DNA of 31,470 bases. It comes from Spirochaetaceae bacterium (GTDB lineage: Bacteria; Spirochaetota; Spirochaetia; SZUA-6; Bin103). The DNA lies in NCBI GenBank assembly GCA_028818385.1, contig JAPPNY010000120.1, positions 1 to 31,470 on the forward strand, in the 5' to 3' direction. The stretch's first letter is position 1, and every line of letters starts with the position of its first letter. Position numbers and translations under genes: made by a program. Under the pieces are notes generated by a model. It ran no database searches. It was not told the DNA's origin and was given only the letters and a program-made list of their open reading frames with translations. Positions 7,785-16,213 of the stretch are shown in pieces.

Positions 7785-9131
7785 ATGAAGAACAGGACGA
7801 TCGTGGGGGTGCTTGCGGCCCTTGCGCTGCTGGCGCTGCCGCTGGCTGCCGGCGCGGACGGGATGGATCTGCACGGCGCGACGCTGCGGCTGCAGAACCA
7901 TTGGGGCTGGACCTACCAGGATTACGTCGACGGCGGCTCCCAGCAGGAGTGGCGCGAGTGGGTCGAGGCGGAGTTCAACGTCAAGATCGAGTTCTCGGAG
8001 AGGAACTTCGCCACCTTCGCGGACGACCTCACGGCGAGCGTGCTGAACGGCGATCCGATCGTCGACATCTTCCGCAACGCCGGCATCGCGGAGACGATCC
8101 AGCTCGCCCGTGCCGACGTGATCCTGCCGGTCGACGACGTGCTGCCGGCCGACTACCTCGATCGGATTCCCGGCTTCGCCCGCAACTACGCGGAGGTGAT
8201 GGGCAGCTACGACGGCAGGACCTACGGGGTCAACATGAATCACGAGTCCATCTTCCTGGGCGTCGTGTTCAACAAGACGCTGCTCGAGCGCGAGGGCCTG
8301 CCGTCTCCCTACGACCTGATGGACGCAGGCGAGTGGGACTTCGACGCGTTCAAGGAGATCGCCCTTCAGGCCACCAGGGACGCCGACGGTGACGGGGAGA
8401 TCGACCAGTGGGGGCTGACGTTCGGCCAATGGGGACATGCCGAGCCGCACATCCTCCAGCGGCAGGCCATCTGGTTCGCGATGGCGAACGGCGCGTCCGT
8501 GGTCGAGGATCAGGACGGCAGCAAGGTGTTCGCGCTCAACGACTCGCGCGCCGTGGAGGCGGTCGACCTGCTGGCGGAACTGAACGCCGCGGGCGCCGTG
8601 CGCGGCGCCAGCTACGACCAGGTGCAGCTCTTCTTCGAGAACAACGTCGCCATGGGGGTCATCGACTCCGGCTGGATGGAGCACTTCGTCAATCCCGAGA
8701 AGATGTCAGAGCCGGTCGGGCTGGTCCCGCTGCCCATGGGGCCGCAGGGCGACGGCCACGTCTATCAGCGGGTGATCGGCGAGACCTTCCTGATTCCCCG
8801 CAACTCCGAGCTCGATCCGGCGGCGGTCATCGAGGTGTTTTCCGCCCTCTACAAGGTGATGGCCCCGTACGCCGACATCGAGGAGATGGAAGCGAGCTAC
8901 TACGCCAACTGGGACGAAAGGCGCGCCGGGGACGAGCGGAGCTCGCAGTTCCTCCGCGACGCCGAGGCGAACCAGGTCCTCATCCCGGGCGCCGAGATGA
9001 TCGGCAGGGAAGGGTACGAGTTGCTGCTTGAGACTCTGGGCAAGGCGATCGCCGGCGAGGTGTCGGCATCGACGGCCCTGGCCGAGATCACGCCCGCCAT
9101 GCAGGCGCTCGTGGACGACCTCTGGGAGTAG
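7785..9131 (+). CDS. ABC transporter extracellular solute-binding protein 1 (CUT1 type)
   Basis: This 448-residue periplasmic binding protein has a clear Sec signal peptide (KNR, then a Leu/Ala-rich core, cleavage after AGA near residue 24). There is no Cys, so it is soluble and not lipid-anchored. The mature part follows the family 1 carbohydrate-binding pattern: an early beta strand (ATLRLQNHWGW), a GDPIVDIFR segment, VVFNKTLLEREGLPSPYDLM, and EWDFDAFKEIALQATRDADG. The DADGDGEIDQWGL loop is a calcium-type acidic loop common in these proteins. AGGAGG stands 6 nt before ATG. It is likely the partner of the permease pair at 14340-16198. The sugar specificity is unknown. Confidence 0.88.
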   Translation: MKNRTIVGVLAALALLALPLAAGADGMDLHGATLRLQNHWGWTYQDYVDGGSQQEWREWVEAEFNVKIEFSERNFATFADDLTASVLNGDPIVDIFRNAGIAETIQLARADVILPVDDVLPADYLDRIPGFARNYAEVMGSYDGRTYGVNMNHESIFLGVVFNKTLLEREGLPSPYDLMDAGEWDFDAFKEIALQATRDADGDGEIDQWGLTFGQWGHAEPHILQRQAIWFAMANGASVVEDQDGSKVFALNDSRAVEAVDLLAELNAAGAVRGASYDQVQLFFENNVAMGVIDSGWMEHFVNPEKMSEPVGLVPLPMGPQGDGHVYQRVIGETFLIPRNSELDPAAVIEVFSALYKVMAPYADIEEMEASYYANWDERRAGDERSSQFLRDAEANQVLIPGAEMIGREGYELLLETLGKAIAGEVSASTALAEITPAMQALVDDLWE

Positions 9132-9133
9132 CC

Positions 9134-9174
9134 GTCTGGAGGATCTGCCGCGTCGCGCGGCAGATCCTCCAGAC
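9134..9174. terminator. Perfect 19-bp stem, 3-nt loop, right after binding protein 1
   Basis: A 19-bp perfect inverted repeat (9134-9152 with 9156-9174, loop TCG) begins 3 nt after the stop codon. No T-run follows on either strand, so it is not a classical intrinsic terminator. In transporter operons such a structure often protects the binding-protein mRNA from 3' decay or reduces read-through, keeping the binding protein in excess over permeases. Confidence 0.7.
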
Positions 9175-9235
9175 CCCATAACGGAAAATGGAACCGCGGC
9201 TCCGGGGCGTGGCGCGCGGCGGTCGACGGTGAAAT

Positions 9236-9305
9236 CACTCGCTGAGTGAGTGAGGGCAATGCGCATGCGGGGCCCCACACGGCGTGCCTGAGGTGGGTGG
9301 GGCCC
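9236..9305. promoter_or_regulatory. Leader region with two further inverted repeats before the NHL/Yip1 gene
   Basis: CACTC-GCT-GAGTG (9236-9248) is a small perfect hairpin, similar in its arms to the 27-bp repeat at 1067. GGGCCCCAC (9270-9278) then pairs with GTGGGGCCC (9297-9305). The GTG at 9284 would be in the loop of the second structure and the GTG at 9323 lies just after it, which favours 9323 as the start. Confidence 0.5.
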
Positions 9306-9322
9306 GAGGCACCGGGTCTGAC

Positions 9323-11470
9323 GTGACGGTCGCGCGATCTTCCCACCTGCGCGGGCGCCGCCTGGCGCTCGCGCTGCTCGCGCTTTCCGTTCCGCCCGCG
9401 TGGACGGACACCGCGTACCGCTACGACAGCCGCGACCGGGTGGTCCGCACGCCGTCCCTCTACCACGTGGACCGGGTCGTGCACTTCAGCGACTTGGGCG
9501 TCGCCCTCGACGATCCCCGCGACTTCGCCGTCACCGGAGACGGGGCGGTCGTGCTGGATTCCGGGAACAGCCGCCTCGTCTGGCTCGATGCCGAGTACCG
9601 GCTGATGCGGGTCCAGGAGGAGTTCACGGACGGCCCGCGCACCGAGACGCTGAACCATCCGCAGGGCGTCTTCGTCACCGCGGACGGCGCGATCTACGTT
9701 GCCGACACCGACAACCGGCGCATCGTCGTGCTCGATGCCTCAGGCCGCCTCCTCCGGATCCTGGGCGAGCCCGCGGACGCCTCATTCCGGATCATGTCCG
9801 CCGACTACGAGTACCGGCCGGTGAAAGTCGGCGTGAACGCCCTGGGCACGGTCTACGTGATCGTCAGGAACCTCTTCGAGGGGTTCATGCAGCTTGATCA
9901 GGGGGGACGCTTCGAGGGCTTCGTGGGCGCGCCCCGTGTGGTGGTCAGCCCCGTGGACCTGCTCTGGGCGCGCATCTTCACCGCCGAGCAGCGCAGCCGC
10001 ATGACGCTCTCCCTGCCCATCGACTACCGCTCGATCGACTTCACCTCCGACGGCTACCTCCTCGCCACGGTGGCCGCGGGCGAGACCTACAGCGTCGAGC
10101 CGATCCGGAGGCTGAGCAACTCCGGGTTCGAGGTACCCATCGCAACGGGCGACCGCACGCCGCCGCGGGGCGACCTGCTCTACTCCGTGGGCGAAGGCCC
10201 GTCCGTGCTGGTCGACGTGGCAGGGCAGCCGTGGGGCGTGTTCAGTGCGCTCGATCAGCGCCGGGGCAGGATCTTCACCTACGACGGAGAGGGGTCCCTG
10301 CTGGCCGTCATGGGCGGGCTGGGCAACCGCGTCGGCCAGTTTCGCCTGCCGGTGAGCATCGGCGCGTGGGGCAACGACCTGGTCGTCCTGGACAATGCCC
10401 GGAAGAGCCTGGTCGTGATGAAGCCGACGGCGCACGGCCGGTACGTGTTCTCCGCCCTGGCGCTGGAGGCCAACGGCTTCCACGACGAGGCGGTGCGGCT
10501 GTGGGAGAAGGTGCTGGCCTACGACCGCGAGTTCGAGGTGGCCTATGCCGCGATCGGGCGCTCCCTGCTCGCCGCCGGCGACTATCGCGCAGCGGTGCGC
10601 TCCTTCCGCCGTGCCAACGACCGGGAGGGCTACTCGCGTGCGTTCGCCGAGTTGCGCAGCGAGGTGGTCAGGAGGATCCTCCTGCCGGTGGTCCTGTCCG
10701 CCGTGTTCGTCGCCGTGCTGATTGCGGTCCTGGTGAAGCTGGGCTTCGCCGAGCGGTGCCGGGGGCTGTTCGCCCGGCTTGGCCGGACGGCCGCGATGAC
10801 CCGGCCGCTGCCGCTGGCGCGGGTGAGCGGACGCGACCTGGTGCGTGATCTCCGCTATTCCCTGCACACGTCCATCCACCCGATCAGCGGCTTCCGCGAG
10901 CTGAAGAGGGATCAGGCGGCAGCCGTCCCGGCTGCCACCGTGATCCTGGCCGTCCTCTGCTTCGTGTACGTGCTGTTCCGGCAGGGCACGGGGTTCGTGT
11001 TCAATACCGCGACCGGCGGGTTCGACCCTGCTCGATTCGAACTGGTTCGGGTCATCCCCACGATACTGGCGCCGCTGGCCCTCTGGTGCGTGGTGAGCTG
11101 GGCACTGACGACGATCCTGCAGGGCAAGGGCAGCCTGGGACAGGTATACGTCGCCACGGTCTTCTCCACGGTGCCGCTGCTCCTTGCCATGGCCGTACTG
11201 ATTCCCTTCAGCCACGTGCTGGTGCGCGAGGAGGCCGGCTTGTACCACGGAGTGCTGTCCCTCGCGTTCGTCTGGAGCGGGTTTCTGCTGCTGACCTCGA
11301 CGATGATGACGCACGACTACGACCGGCTGTTCCGCAGCATCCTCATCATCCTGCTGGTCCTGGCCGGCATCGGCGTGACCGTGTTCGTGCTCCTGGTGCT
11401 GTTCAGCGTCGGCAATACCATCGTCAGGTTCGCGGCCGGGGTCTGGCGGGAGTACCTGTTCACCCGATGA
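9323..11470 (+). CDS. NHL-repeat/TPR/Yip1-domain membrane protein
   Basis: About 715 residues from the GTG at 9323. An N-terminal hydrophobic signal (RRLALALLALSV) leads to an NHL-type beta-propeller of roughly 320 residues, with repeats such as LNHPQGVFVTADGAIYVADT and DNRRIVVLDASGRLLRILGE. A TPR-like pair follows (ALEANGFHDEAVRLWEKVLA, then AYAAIGRSLLAAGDYRAAVR), then one transmembrane helix. The C-terminal 200 residues form a Yip1-like domain with about five membrane helices, starting at DLRYSLHTSIHPISGFRELK. The propeller should face the periplasm or cell surface. The role is unknown; in Gram-positive gene clusters I recall the same protein type beside DUF5696 proteins and sugar permeases. 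No convincing Shine-Dalgarno is seen for 9323 or for the alternative GTG 9284. Its stop overlaps the next start (ATGA). Confidence 0.75.
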   Translation: MTVARSSHLRGRRLALALLALSVPPAWTDTAYRYDSRDRVVRTPSLYHVDRVVHFSDLGVALDDPRDFAVTGDGAVVLDSGNSRLVWLDAEYRLMRVQEEFTDGPRTETLNHPQGVFVTADGAIYVADTDNRRIVVLDASGRLLRILGEPADASFRIMSADYEYRPVKVGVNALGTVYVIVRNLFEGFMQLDQGGRFEGFVGAPRVVVSPVDLLWARIFTAEQRSRMTLSLPIDYRSIDFTSDGYLLATVAAGETYSVEPIRRLSNSGFEVPIATGDRTPPRGDLLYSVGEGPSVLVDVAGQPWGVFSALDQRRGRIFTYDGEGSLLAVMGGLGNRVGQFRLPVSIGAWGNDLVVLDNARKSLVVMKPTAHGRYVFSALALEANGFHDEAVRLWEKVLAYDREFEVAYAAIGRSLLAAGDYRAAVRSFRRANDREGYSRAFAELRSEVVRRILLPVVLSAVFVAVLIAVLVKLGFAERCRGLFARLGRTAAMTRPLPLARVSGRDLVRDLRYSLHTSIHPISGFRELKRDQAAAVPAATVILAVLCFVYVLFRQGTGFVFNTATGGFDPARFELVRVIPTILAPLALWCVVSWALTTILQGKGSLGQVYVATVFSTVPLLLAMAVLIPFSHVLVREEAGLYHGVLSLAFVWSGFLLLTSTMMTHDYDRLFRSILIILLVLAGIGVTVFVLLVLFSVGNTIVRFAAGVWREYLFTR

Positions 11471-14346
11471 CACAGGCACCTGGCGCGAGGGGAATCCGGG
11501 CGCTCGCCGCGGCGGCGGTGACCCTGGCCATGGCCGCGGTGCCGTTGCCGGCGCGCGCCCCCGACGCCCTCGGACTGCCCGAGTCCTTCGACATGGTGGC
11601 CGAGAACGCCTATCTGCGCCTCCACGTCGACCCGGCGACCGCCAACTTCGCGCTGGAGGACCGGGAGAGCGGCGCGGTCTGGCACTCGAACCCGCAGGAC
11701 GCCGCACGGTACGACCGGGTCGCGTCGGGGAGGGAGCGGAACCGGCTGCGTGCGCTGCTTGGCATGTCGTACGTCCGGGGCAACGGGGCCCGGGTCGCCT
11801 ACGACAGCTACACGGACAGCGTGCTGCACGGCCAGCACGAGATCCGCCCGATCGACGGCGGCTTCCGCGTGGAGTTCCGGCTGGGACGCAGGTGGCGGGA
11901 ATCCGGGCTCATGCCCCGGGTCGTCGAGGGCGAGCGGTTCGCATCCACCGTGCTGGCGGCGGCGACCGAGGCCGAGAAGGAGACGCTGCTCACCTACTAC
12001 GTGCCGGCGGCGCTGATCCCGCGCGAGGACGAGCCTGCACGGATCGAGATCAGCGTGCCGGGGCCGCTCGGCGAGGTGTTCACGGAGCGGATCGAGGCGC
12101 TCCTGGGCGACCACACGCTGCTCGTCCGCGACGAAGCGTACCTGGCCGGGCTCGACCGGCTCGCCGAGCTCCGCCGGAGGGCCGACAGCGCGTCCGGCGA
12201 GGCGAAGCAGGAGCTTCGCGGGGAACTGCTCAAGGTGCAGGGCTCCCTCGCGAAGAAGAAGACGGACTACGCCAAGGCGCTCATCGACGTGATCGTCGAC
12301 GATCGGGAGGAGTACGTCGACATCAGGTCGCTGACGCCCGCCGTCATCGAGCCGTTCCTGGGACGGACGTTCCACCTGAAATTCAAGCATCCTCGCTTCA
12401 AGACGGAGGCCCTGCTCGCCGCCCTCGGCAACAACGGGTACACGCCGGAGGACATCGTGGCCGACCACGGCACCTTCGGGCTCACCGCCCCGGAAGAGAA
12501 CCACGAGCGGTTCGTCATACCGGTCGAGATCGTGCTCGACGGGCGCGGCTTCACCGCCCGCGTGCGCGGCCGGGAGATCGAGTACGGCGTCGATGTTCCC
12601 TACCGCGCCGGCCCGGCGGTCACGAGCGTGTCGTATCCGGTGCTGTCGCTGGAGCTGCTGCCGTTCTTCTTCGCCGCCCGCCGTGACGATTCCGGCTACC
12701 TGTTCGTGCCCTCCGGGTCGGGCGCCCTCATCGACCTGGCCGAGCGGAAGGCCGGTGCACGCTCGCTGACCGTGCCGGTGTACGGCGGGGACTTCAGCCT
12801 CGAACCGAGGCCGGGCGCCGGCGACCACGGCTACCTGCCCGTCTTCGGCGCGGTGCGGGAGGACACCGGCTTCCTGGCGATCATCGAGTCCGGGGCCTCG
12901 ATCGCGTCGGTCTCCGTACTCAAGGCCGGGGTCTACAACTCGTACCACACCGTGTTCGCGGACTTCACGATCACGGAAGGGCGGACGGAGGCGCGGGAGA
13001 CCGGCGACGCCCTGTTCGGCGCATACGCCATCTACGCGCCGGAGTCGTACGCGGGCGACGTGGTGTCGCGCTACCACCTGCTTCCGGCCGGCAGCGCCCA
13101 CTACTCGTCCATGGCGCGCATCTACCGCGGGCACCTGCTCGAACGGGGCATGCCACGGCGGGCGCGAGGCGCCGGCCAGCCCCTGTTCCTGGACATCACG
13201 GCATCCGTGCCCACGACGGCGACCGTGGCCGGCATCCCGTACCGGTCGACGGCGGTGGCGACCGGCTACCGCGATGCGCGGCGGATGCTCTCCGAGCTCG
13301 ACAACCCCGCCGGGCTGATCGTCCGCTACGGGGGCTGGCTGGCGGGCGGCACCGCTCATCGGTTTCCGGGCCGTGTCTCCCTGAACGGCAAGCTGGGGAG
13401 CCGGCGGGAGTTCCTGCGCCTGCTCGACTTCTGCCGGCAGCGCGGGATCGGCTTCTATCCGGCCGTGGACTTCCTGGCCATCAACGAGCGGGGCCTCTTC
13501 GACGGTTTCGCTGCCAGCCGCGAGGCGGCGCGCGGTCTGGACCGCACTCCGGTCAGGCTGCTCGATCGCAACCCGGCTCTCACCGAGGACGTTTCCACGG
13601 GCACCTACCTGATCTCACCGGCGGCGCTCCCCGGCGTGGTCGGCTCCTTCGCCGGCCGTTACGGGCGCATCGGGCATCCCTTCCTCGGGCTCGACCGGTT
13701 CGGGCTCCTGAGCTTCAGCGACTACCGGCGCGGTGCCGATCCGGAGCGGATCTTCAACCCGGAGGAGACCCTGCACGTGCTCGACGAGGCGACTTCGCAG
13801 CTCGCCGCCGCCGGCTTCGGGCTGCTGATCGAGGGGGCGAACGCGCACCTGCTCCCACGCGCGGCCGCCGTCATGCGCGTCCCCTATCGAGACGCGGACT
13901 ACGACATCGTCACCCGTACCATTCCATTCATGCAGATGGTCCTGCACGGCTCGGTGCCGTACTCCTCCGAGCCGGTCAACTACCAGGCCGACCAGCGTAC
14001 CGCGCTGCTGCGGGCGATCGAGTCGGGGAGCAGCCTGACGTTCGCCGTGGTCGGCGATGCGCCCGCGCTGCCTGCGCCGCTCCACGACGTCGATCTCTAC
14101 GCCTCGCAGTACGCGAGCTGGAAGGACACCATGCTCGCCATGCACGGCACCCTGAGCCGGGCCCTTGCGGGACTTGGCAGGGTGCCCATCCGCGCGCATG
14201 CCACGCTGGCCGACGGCGTGCGCGTGACCCGCTACGAGAATGGCGTGGACGTCGTGGTCAATTACCGAGACGAGCCGTACGTGCATGCCGGCGTGACGGT
14301 CGGCCCAAGGGACTATCTGCGCGTGCCGGAGCGGGTGGTGTGGTAG
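11467..14346 (+). CDS. DUF5696-type exported protein (glycosidase-like)
   Basis: The 959-residue protein starts at the ATG overlapping the previous stop by 4 nt. A signal peptide (AAAAVTLAMAAVPLPARA) is followed by a beta-rich N-terminal half. A charged helical, probably coiled-coil, segment sits near residues 230-270 (LRRRADSASGEAKQELRGEL). The C-terminal half matches DUF5696 as I know it: YGGWLAGGTAHRFPG, NGKLGSRREFLRLLDFCRQ, GIGFYPAVDFL, LFDGFAASREAARGLDR, TYLISPAALPGVV, LDRFGLLSF. This reads like a (beta/alpha) barrel related to retaining glycosidases, but no activity is established for the family. Export makes it a candidate envelope enzyme or receptor acting before uptake. The next gene overlaps by 7 nt. 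Confidence 0.78.
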   Translation: MTQAPGARGIRALAAAAVTLAMAAVPLPARAPDALGLPESFDMVAENAYLRLHVDPATANFALEDRESGAVWHSNPQDAARYDRVASGRERNRLRALLGMSYVRGNGARVAYDSYTDSVLHGQHEIRPIDGGFRVEFRLGRRWRESGLMPRVVEGERFASTVLAAATEAEKETLLTYYVPAALIPREDEPARIEISVPGPLGEVFTERIEALLGDHTLLVRDEAYLAGLDRLAELRRRADSASGEAKQELRGELLKVQGSLAKKKTDYAKALIDVIVDDREEYVDIRSLTPAVIEPFLGRTFHLKFKHPRFKTEALLAALGNNGYTPEDIVADHGTFGLTAPEENHERFVIPVEIVLDGRGFTARVRGREIEYGVDVPYRAGPAVTSVSYPVLSLELLPFFFAARRDDSGYLFVPSGSGALIDLAERKAGARSLTVPVYGGDFSLEPRPGAGDHGYLPVFGAVREDTGFLAIIESGASIASVSVLKAGVYNSYHTVFADFTITEGRTEARETGDALFGAYAIYAPESYAGDVVSRYHLLPAGSAHYSSMARIYRGHLLERGMPRRARGAGQPLFLDITASVPTTATVAGIPYRSTAVATGYRDARRMLSELDNPAGLIVRYGGWLAGGTAHRFPGRVSLNGKLGSRREFLRLLDFCRQRGIGFYPAVDFLAINERGLFDGFAASREAARGLDRTPVRLLDRNPALTEDVSTGTYLISPAALPGVVGSFAGRYGRIGHPFLGLDRFGLLSFSDYRRGADPERIFNPEETLHVLDEATSQLAAAGFGLLIEGANAHLLPRAAAVMRVPYRDADYDIVTRTIPFMQMVLHGSVPYSSEPVNYQADQRTALLRAIESGSSLTFAVVGDAPALPAPLHDVDLYASQYASWKDTMLAMHGTLSRALAGLGRVPIRAHATLADGVRVTRYENGVDVVVNYRDEPYVHAGVTVGPRDYLRVPERVVW

Positions 14347-15248
14347 GGCGCGTCGACCTGGCCCGGAAGAAGGCGCGCATGGGCTACCTGTTCACGCTGC
14401 CGCTGATGGTCGGCATCGTCCTCTTCCTGATCATGCCGACCGCGCAGTCGCTCTCGTTCAGCATGGGTGAGATCGAGCTGATCGAGGGAGGCTACCTGCT
14501 GCATCCGGTCGGGCTGGCGAATTTCCACCACGTGCTCCGGGTCGACACCTTCTTCCCCCGCCACCTGGCGGCGGCCGTGGTGAAGCTGGCCTCGGAGGTC
14601 CCGGTCGTGCTGGTGTTGGGCCTGATCTGTGCCTCTCTCCTGAACCGCCCCTTTCGGGGGCGCGGCGTGATGCGCACGATCCTGTTCCTCCCGGTGATCC
14701 TGTCGTCGGGTGTCCTGGTGACGCTGCAGCAGTCATACCTGCTGACGCAGGAGCTCGGCATCGGCACGCTGTTCGAGCGCTTCACGCGGCAGATGGTGAG
14801 CGGCTGGGTGGTGGAGTCGGCCGCCGTCGACGGCGCGCTCTCCTACATCGTCGACGCCACCGCCCGTCTCCCCGCCATCGCCGCCGCGGCGGGCATCCCC
14901 ATCCTGATCTTCCTGGCCGGCCTGCAGGGAATTCCCGACTCCATGTACGAGGTGGCCAGGATCGAGGGCGCCAACGCCTGGGAGAGCTTCTTCTACATCA
15001 CCGTGCCGCTGGCGGCGCCGCTGATCTTCCCGATCGTCGTCTACATGATCGTGGATTCGTTCACGGCCGCCGACAGCGAGCTGCTGCGATACATCACGCA
15101 GAGCATGCAAAGCGGGGCCGGGTACGGTGCCGCCACGGCCATGGCGTGGGTGTTCTTCGGTTCCATGGCGATCATCCTGGCGATCGTGGGCGCGGTCGCG
15201 GCGCGCTGGACGCGCAACAGCGGAGTGGACACCGGAGTGGGCGCGTGA
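14340..15248 (+). CDS. Sugar ABC transporter permease 1A (MalF/UgpA-like)
   Basis: This 302-residue integral membrane protein has about six helices, the first at GYLFTLPLMVGIVLFLIMPT. The EAA loop that docks on the ATPase is in IPDSMYEVARIEGANAWESF, followed by ITVPLAAPL, typical of the CUT1 MalF-side subunit. The GTG start at 14340 lies inside the end of the DUF5696 gene, so translation is probably coupled. The insert between the middle helices (ERFTRQMVSGWVVESAAVDG) is somewhat long. It forms a pair with the next gene; binding protein 1 is the likely partner. Confidence 0.88.
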   Translation: MVGRVDLARKKARMGYLFTLPLMVGIVLFLIMPTAQSLSFSMGEIELIEGGYLLHPVGLANFHHVLRVDTFFPRHLAAAVVKLASEVPVVLVLGLICASLLNRPFRGRGVMRTILFLPVILSSGVLVTLQQSYLLTQELGIGTLFERFTRQMVSGWVVESAAVDGALSYIVDATARLPAIAAAAGIPILIFLAGLQGIPDSMYEVARIEGANAWESFFYITVPLAAPLIFPIVVYMIVDSFTAADSELLRYITQSMQSGAGYGAATAMAWVFFGSMAIILAIVGAVAARWTRNSGVDTGVGA

Positions 15249-16198
15249 GCTCGGCGCTGGCCAGGTGGACGATTCCGGTATACCGGATCGATTGGCGGAT
15301 CCTGCTCTTCCGGGTGTTCCGGTTCGCGTTCCTGGCCGGCGTGTCGTTCATCGTGCTCTTTCCCGTGCTGCACAAGCTCGTCCAGTCGTTCATGTCCGAG
15401 GCCGACATCATGGACGTCAACCGCGTGTGGATCCCGTCGGGGCTGTCGCTGCTGAACTACCGGATCGTCATGGTCTCGCTCGACTACTTCCACAACGCGC
15501 TGCGGTCGCTCGGCCTGACGCTGCTGGTGTGCGGGTCGCAGATGGCCTCGTCGACGCTCGTCGCCTACGGCCTGGCGCGCTTTCGGAACCGGCTCACGAA
15601 CGTCCTGTTCGTGATCGCCGTGTTCAGCATGGTCATCCCGCCGCAGTTGATGATGATTCCGCTGATCTTCAACTTCCGGTACTTCTCCCTCTTCGGGCTG
15701 TTCCCTGAAGGCCTGAACATGACCGGAAGCATCCTGCCGTTCGTCCTCACGTCGCTGACCTGCATGGGCTACAAGAACGGCATCTTCATCTACATCATGC
15801 GGCAGGTGTTCAAGGGCATCCCGCGCGACCTGGAGGACGCGGCCTACGTGGACGGATCGGGATACCTCAACACCTTTGCCCGCATCATCCTGCCCTCGGC
15901 CACCGCCGGACTGCTGGTCGTGTTCCTGCTGGCGTTCGTCTGGCAGTGGAACGACCTGACCTTCACGGAGCTCTTCCTGCCCAACGCGGAGTTGCTGTCC
16001 ACGGTGATGGTGGGATTCGGCTTTCAGTACGAAGACTGGTACGTCGCGTTCAACGACGGCGCACGGCCGCATCCCGGCTTCGTGGCCGCCGTGGTCAACA
16101 CCGCCATGCTGGTGTTCATCCTGCCGGTGCTCGTGCTCTACCTGTTCGTGCAGCGCTGGTTCATCAAGAGCGTCGACCGCGTGGGACTGGTCGGCTGA
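15245..16198 (+). CDS. Carbohydrate ABC transporter permease 1B (MalG-like)
   Basis: From the GTG that overlaps the previous stop by 4 nt, this is a 317-residue protein with six predicted helices. Its EAA loop reads IPRDLEDAAYVDGSGYLNTF followed by ARIILPSATAGL, as expected of the MalG-side CUT1 subunit. It is the heterodimer partner of permease 1A. The longer frame starting at 15146 lies in the preceding gene and is not needed. Confidence 0.9.
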   Translation: MSSALARWTIPVYRIDWRILLFRVFRFAFLAGVSFIVLFPVLHKLVQSFMSEADIMDVNRVWIPSGLSLLNYRIVMVSLDYFHNALRSLGLTLLVCGSQMASSTLVAYGLARFRNRLTNVLFVIAVFSMVIPPQLMMIPLIFNFRYFSLFGLFPEGLNMTGSILPFVLTSLTCMGYKNGIFIYIMRQVFKGIPRDLEDAAYVDGSGYLNTFARIILPSATAGLLVVFLLAFVWQWNDLTFTELFLPNAELLSTVMVGFGFQYEDWYVAFNDGARPHPGFVAAVVNTAMLVFILPVLVLYLFVQRWFIKSVDRVGLVG

Positions 16199-16213
16199 AG
16201 GAGTGAAACGACC

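Noticed and set aside
9134..9174. Classical Rho-independent terminator
   Set aside because: The stem is perfect but no T-run follows on either strand, so I describe it as a stabilising or attenuating hairpin only.
11317..13359. Long reverse frame opposite the DUF5696 gene
   Set aside because: Compositional shadow with no motifs and no ribosome site; the forward gene carries recognised domain segments.
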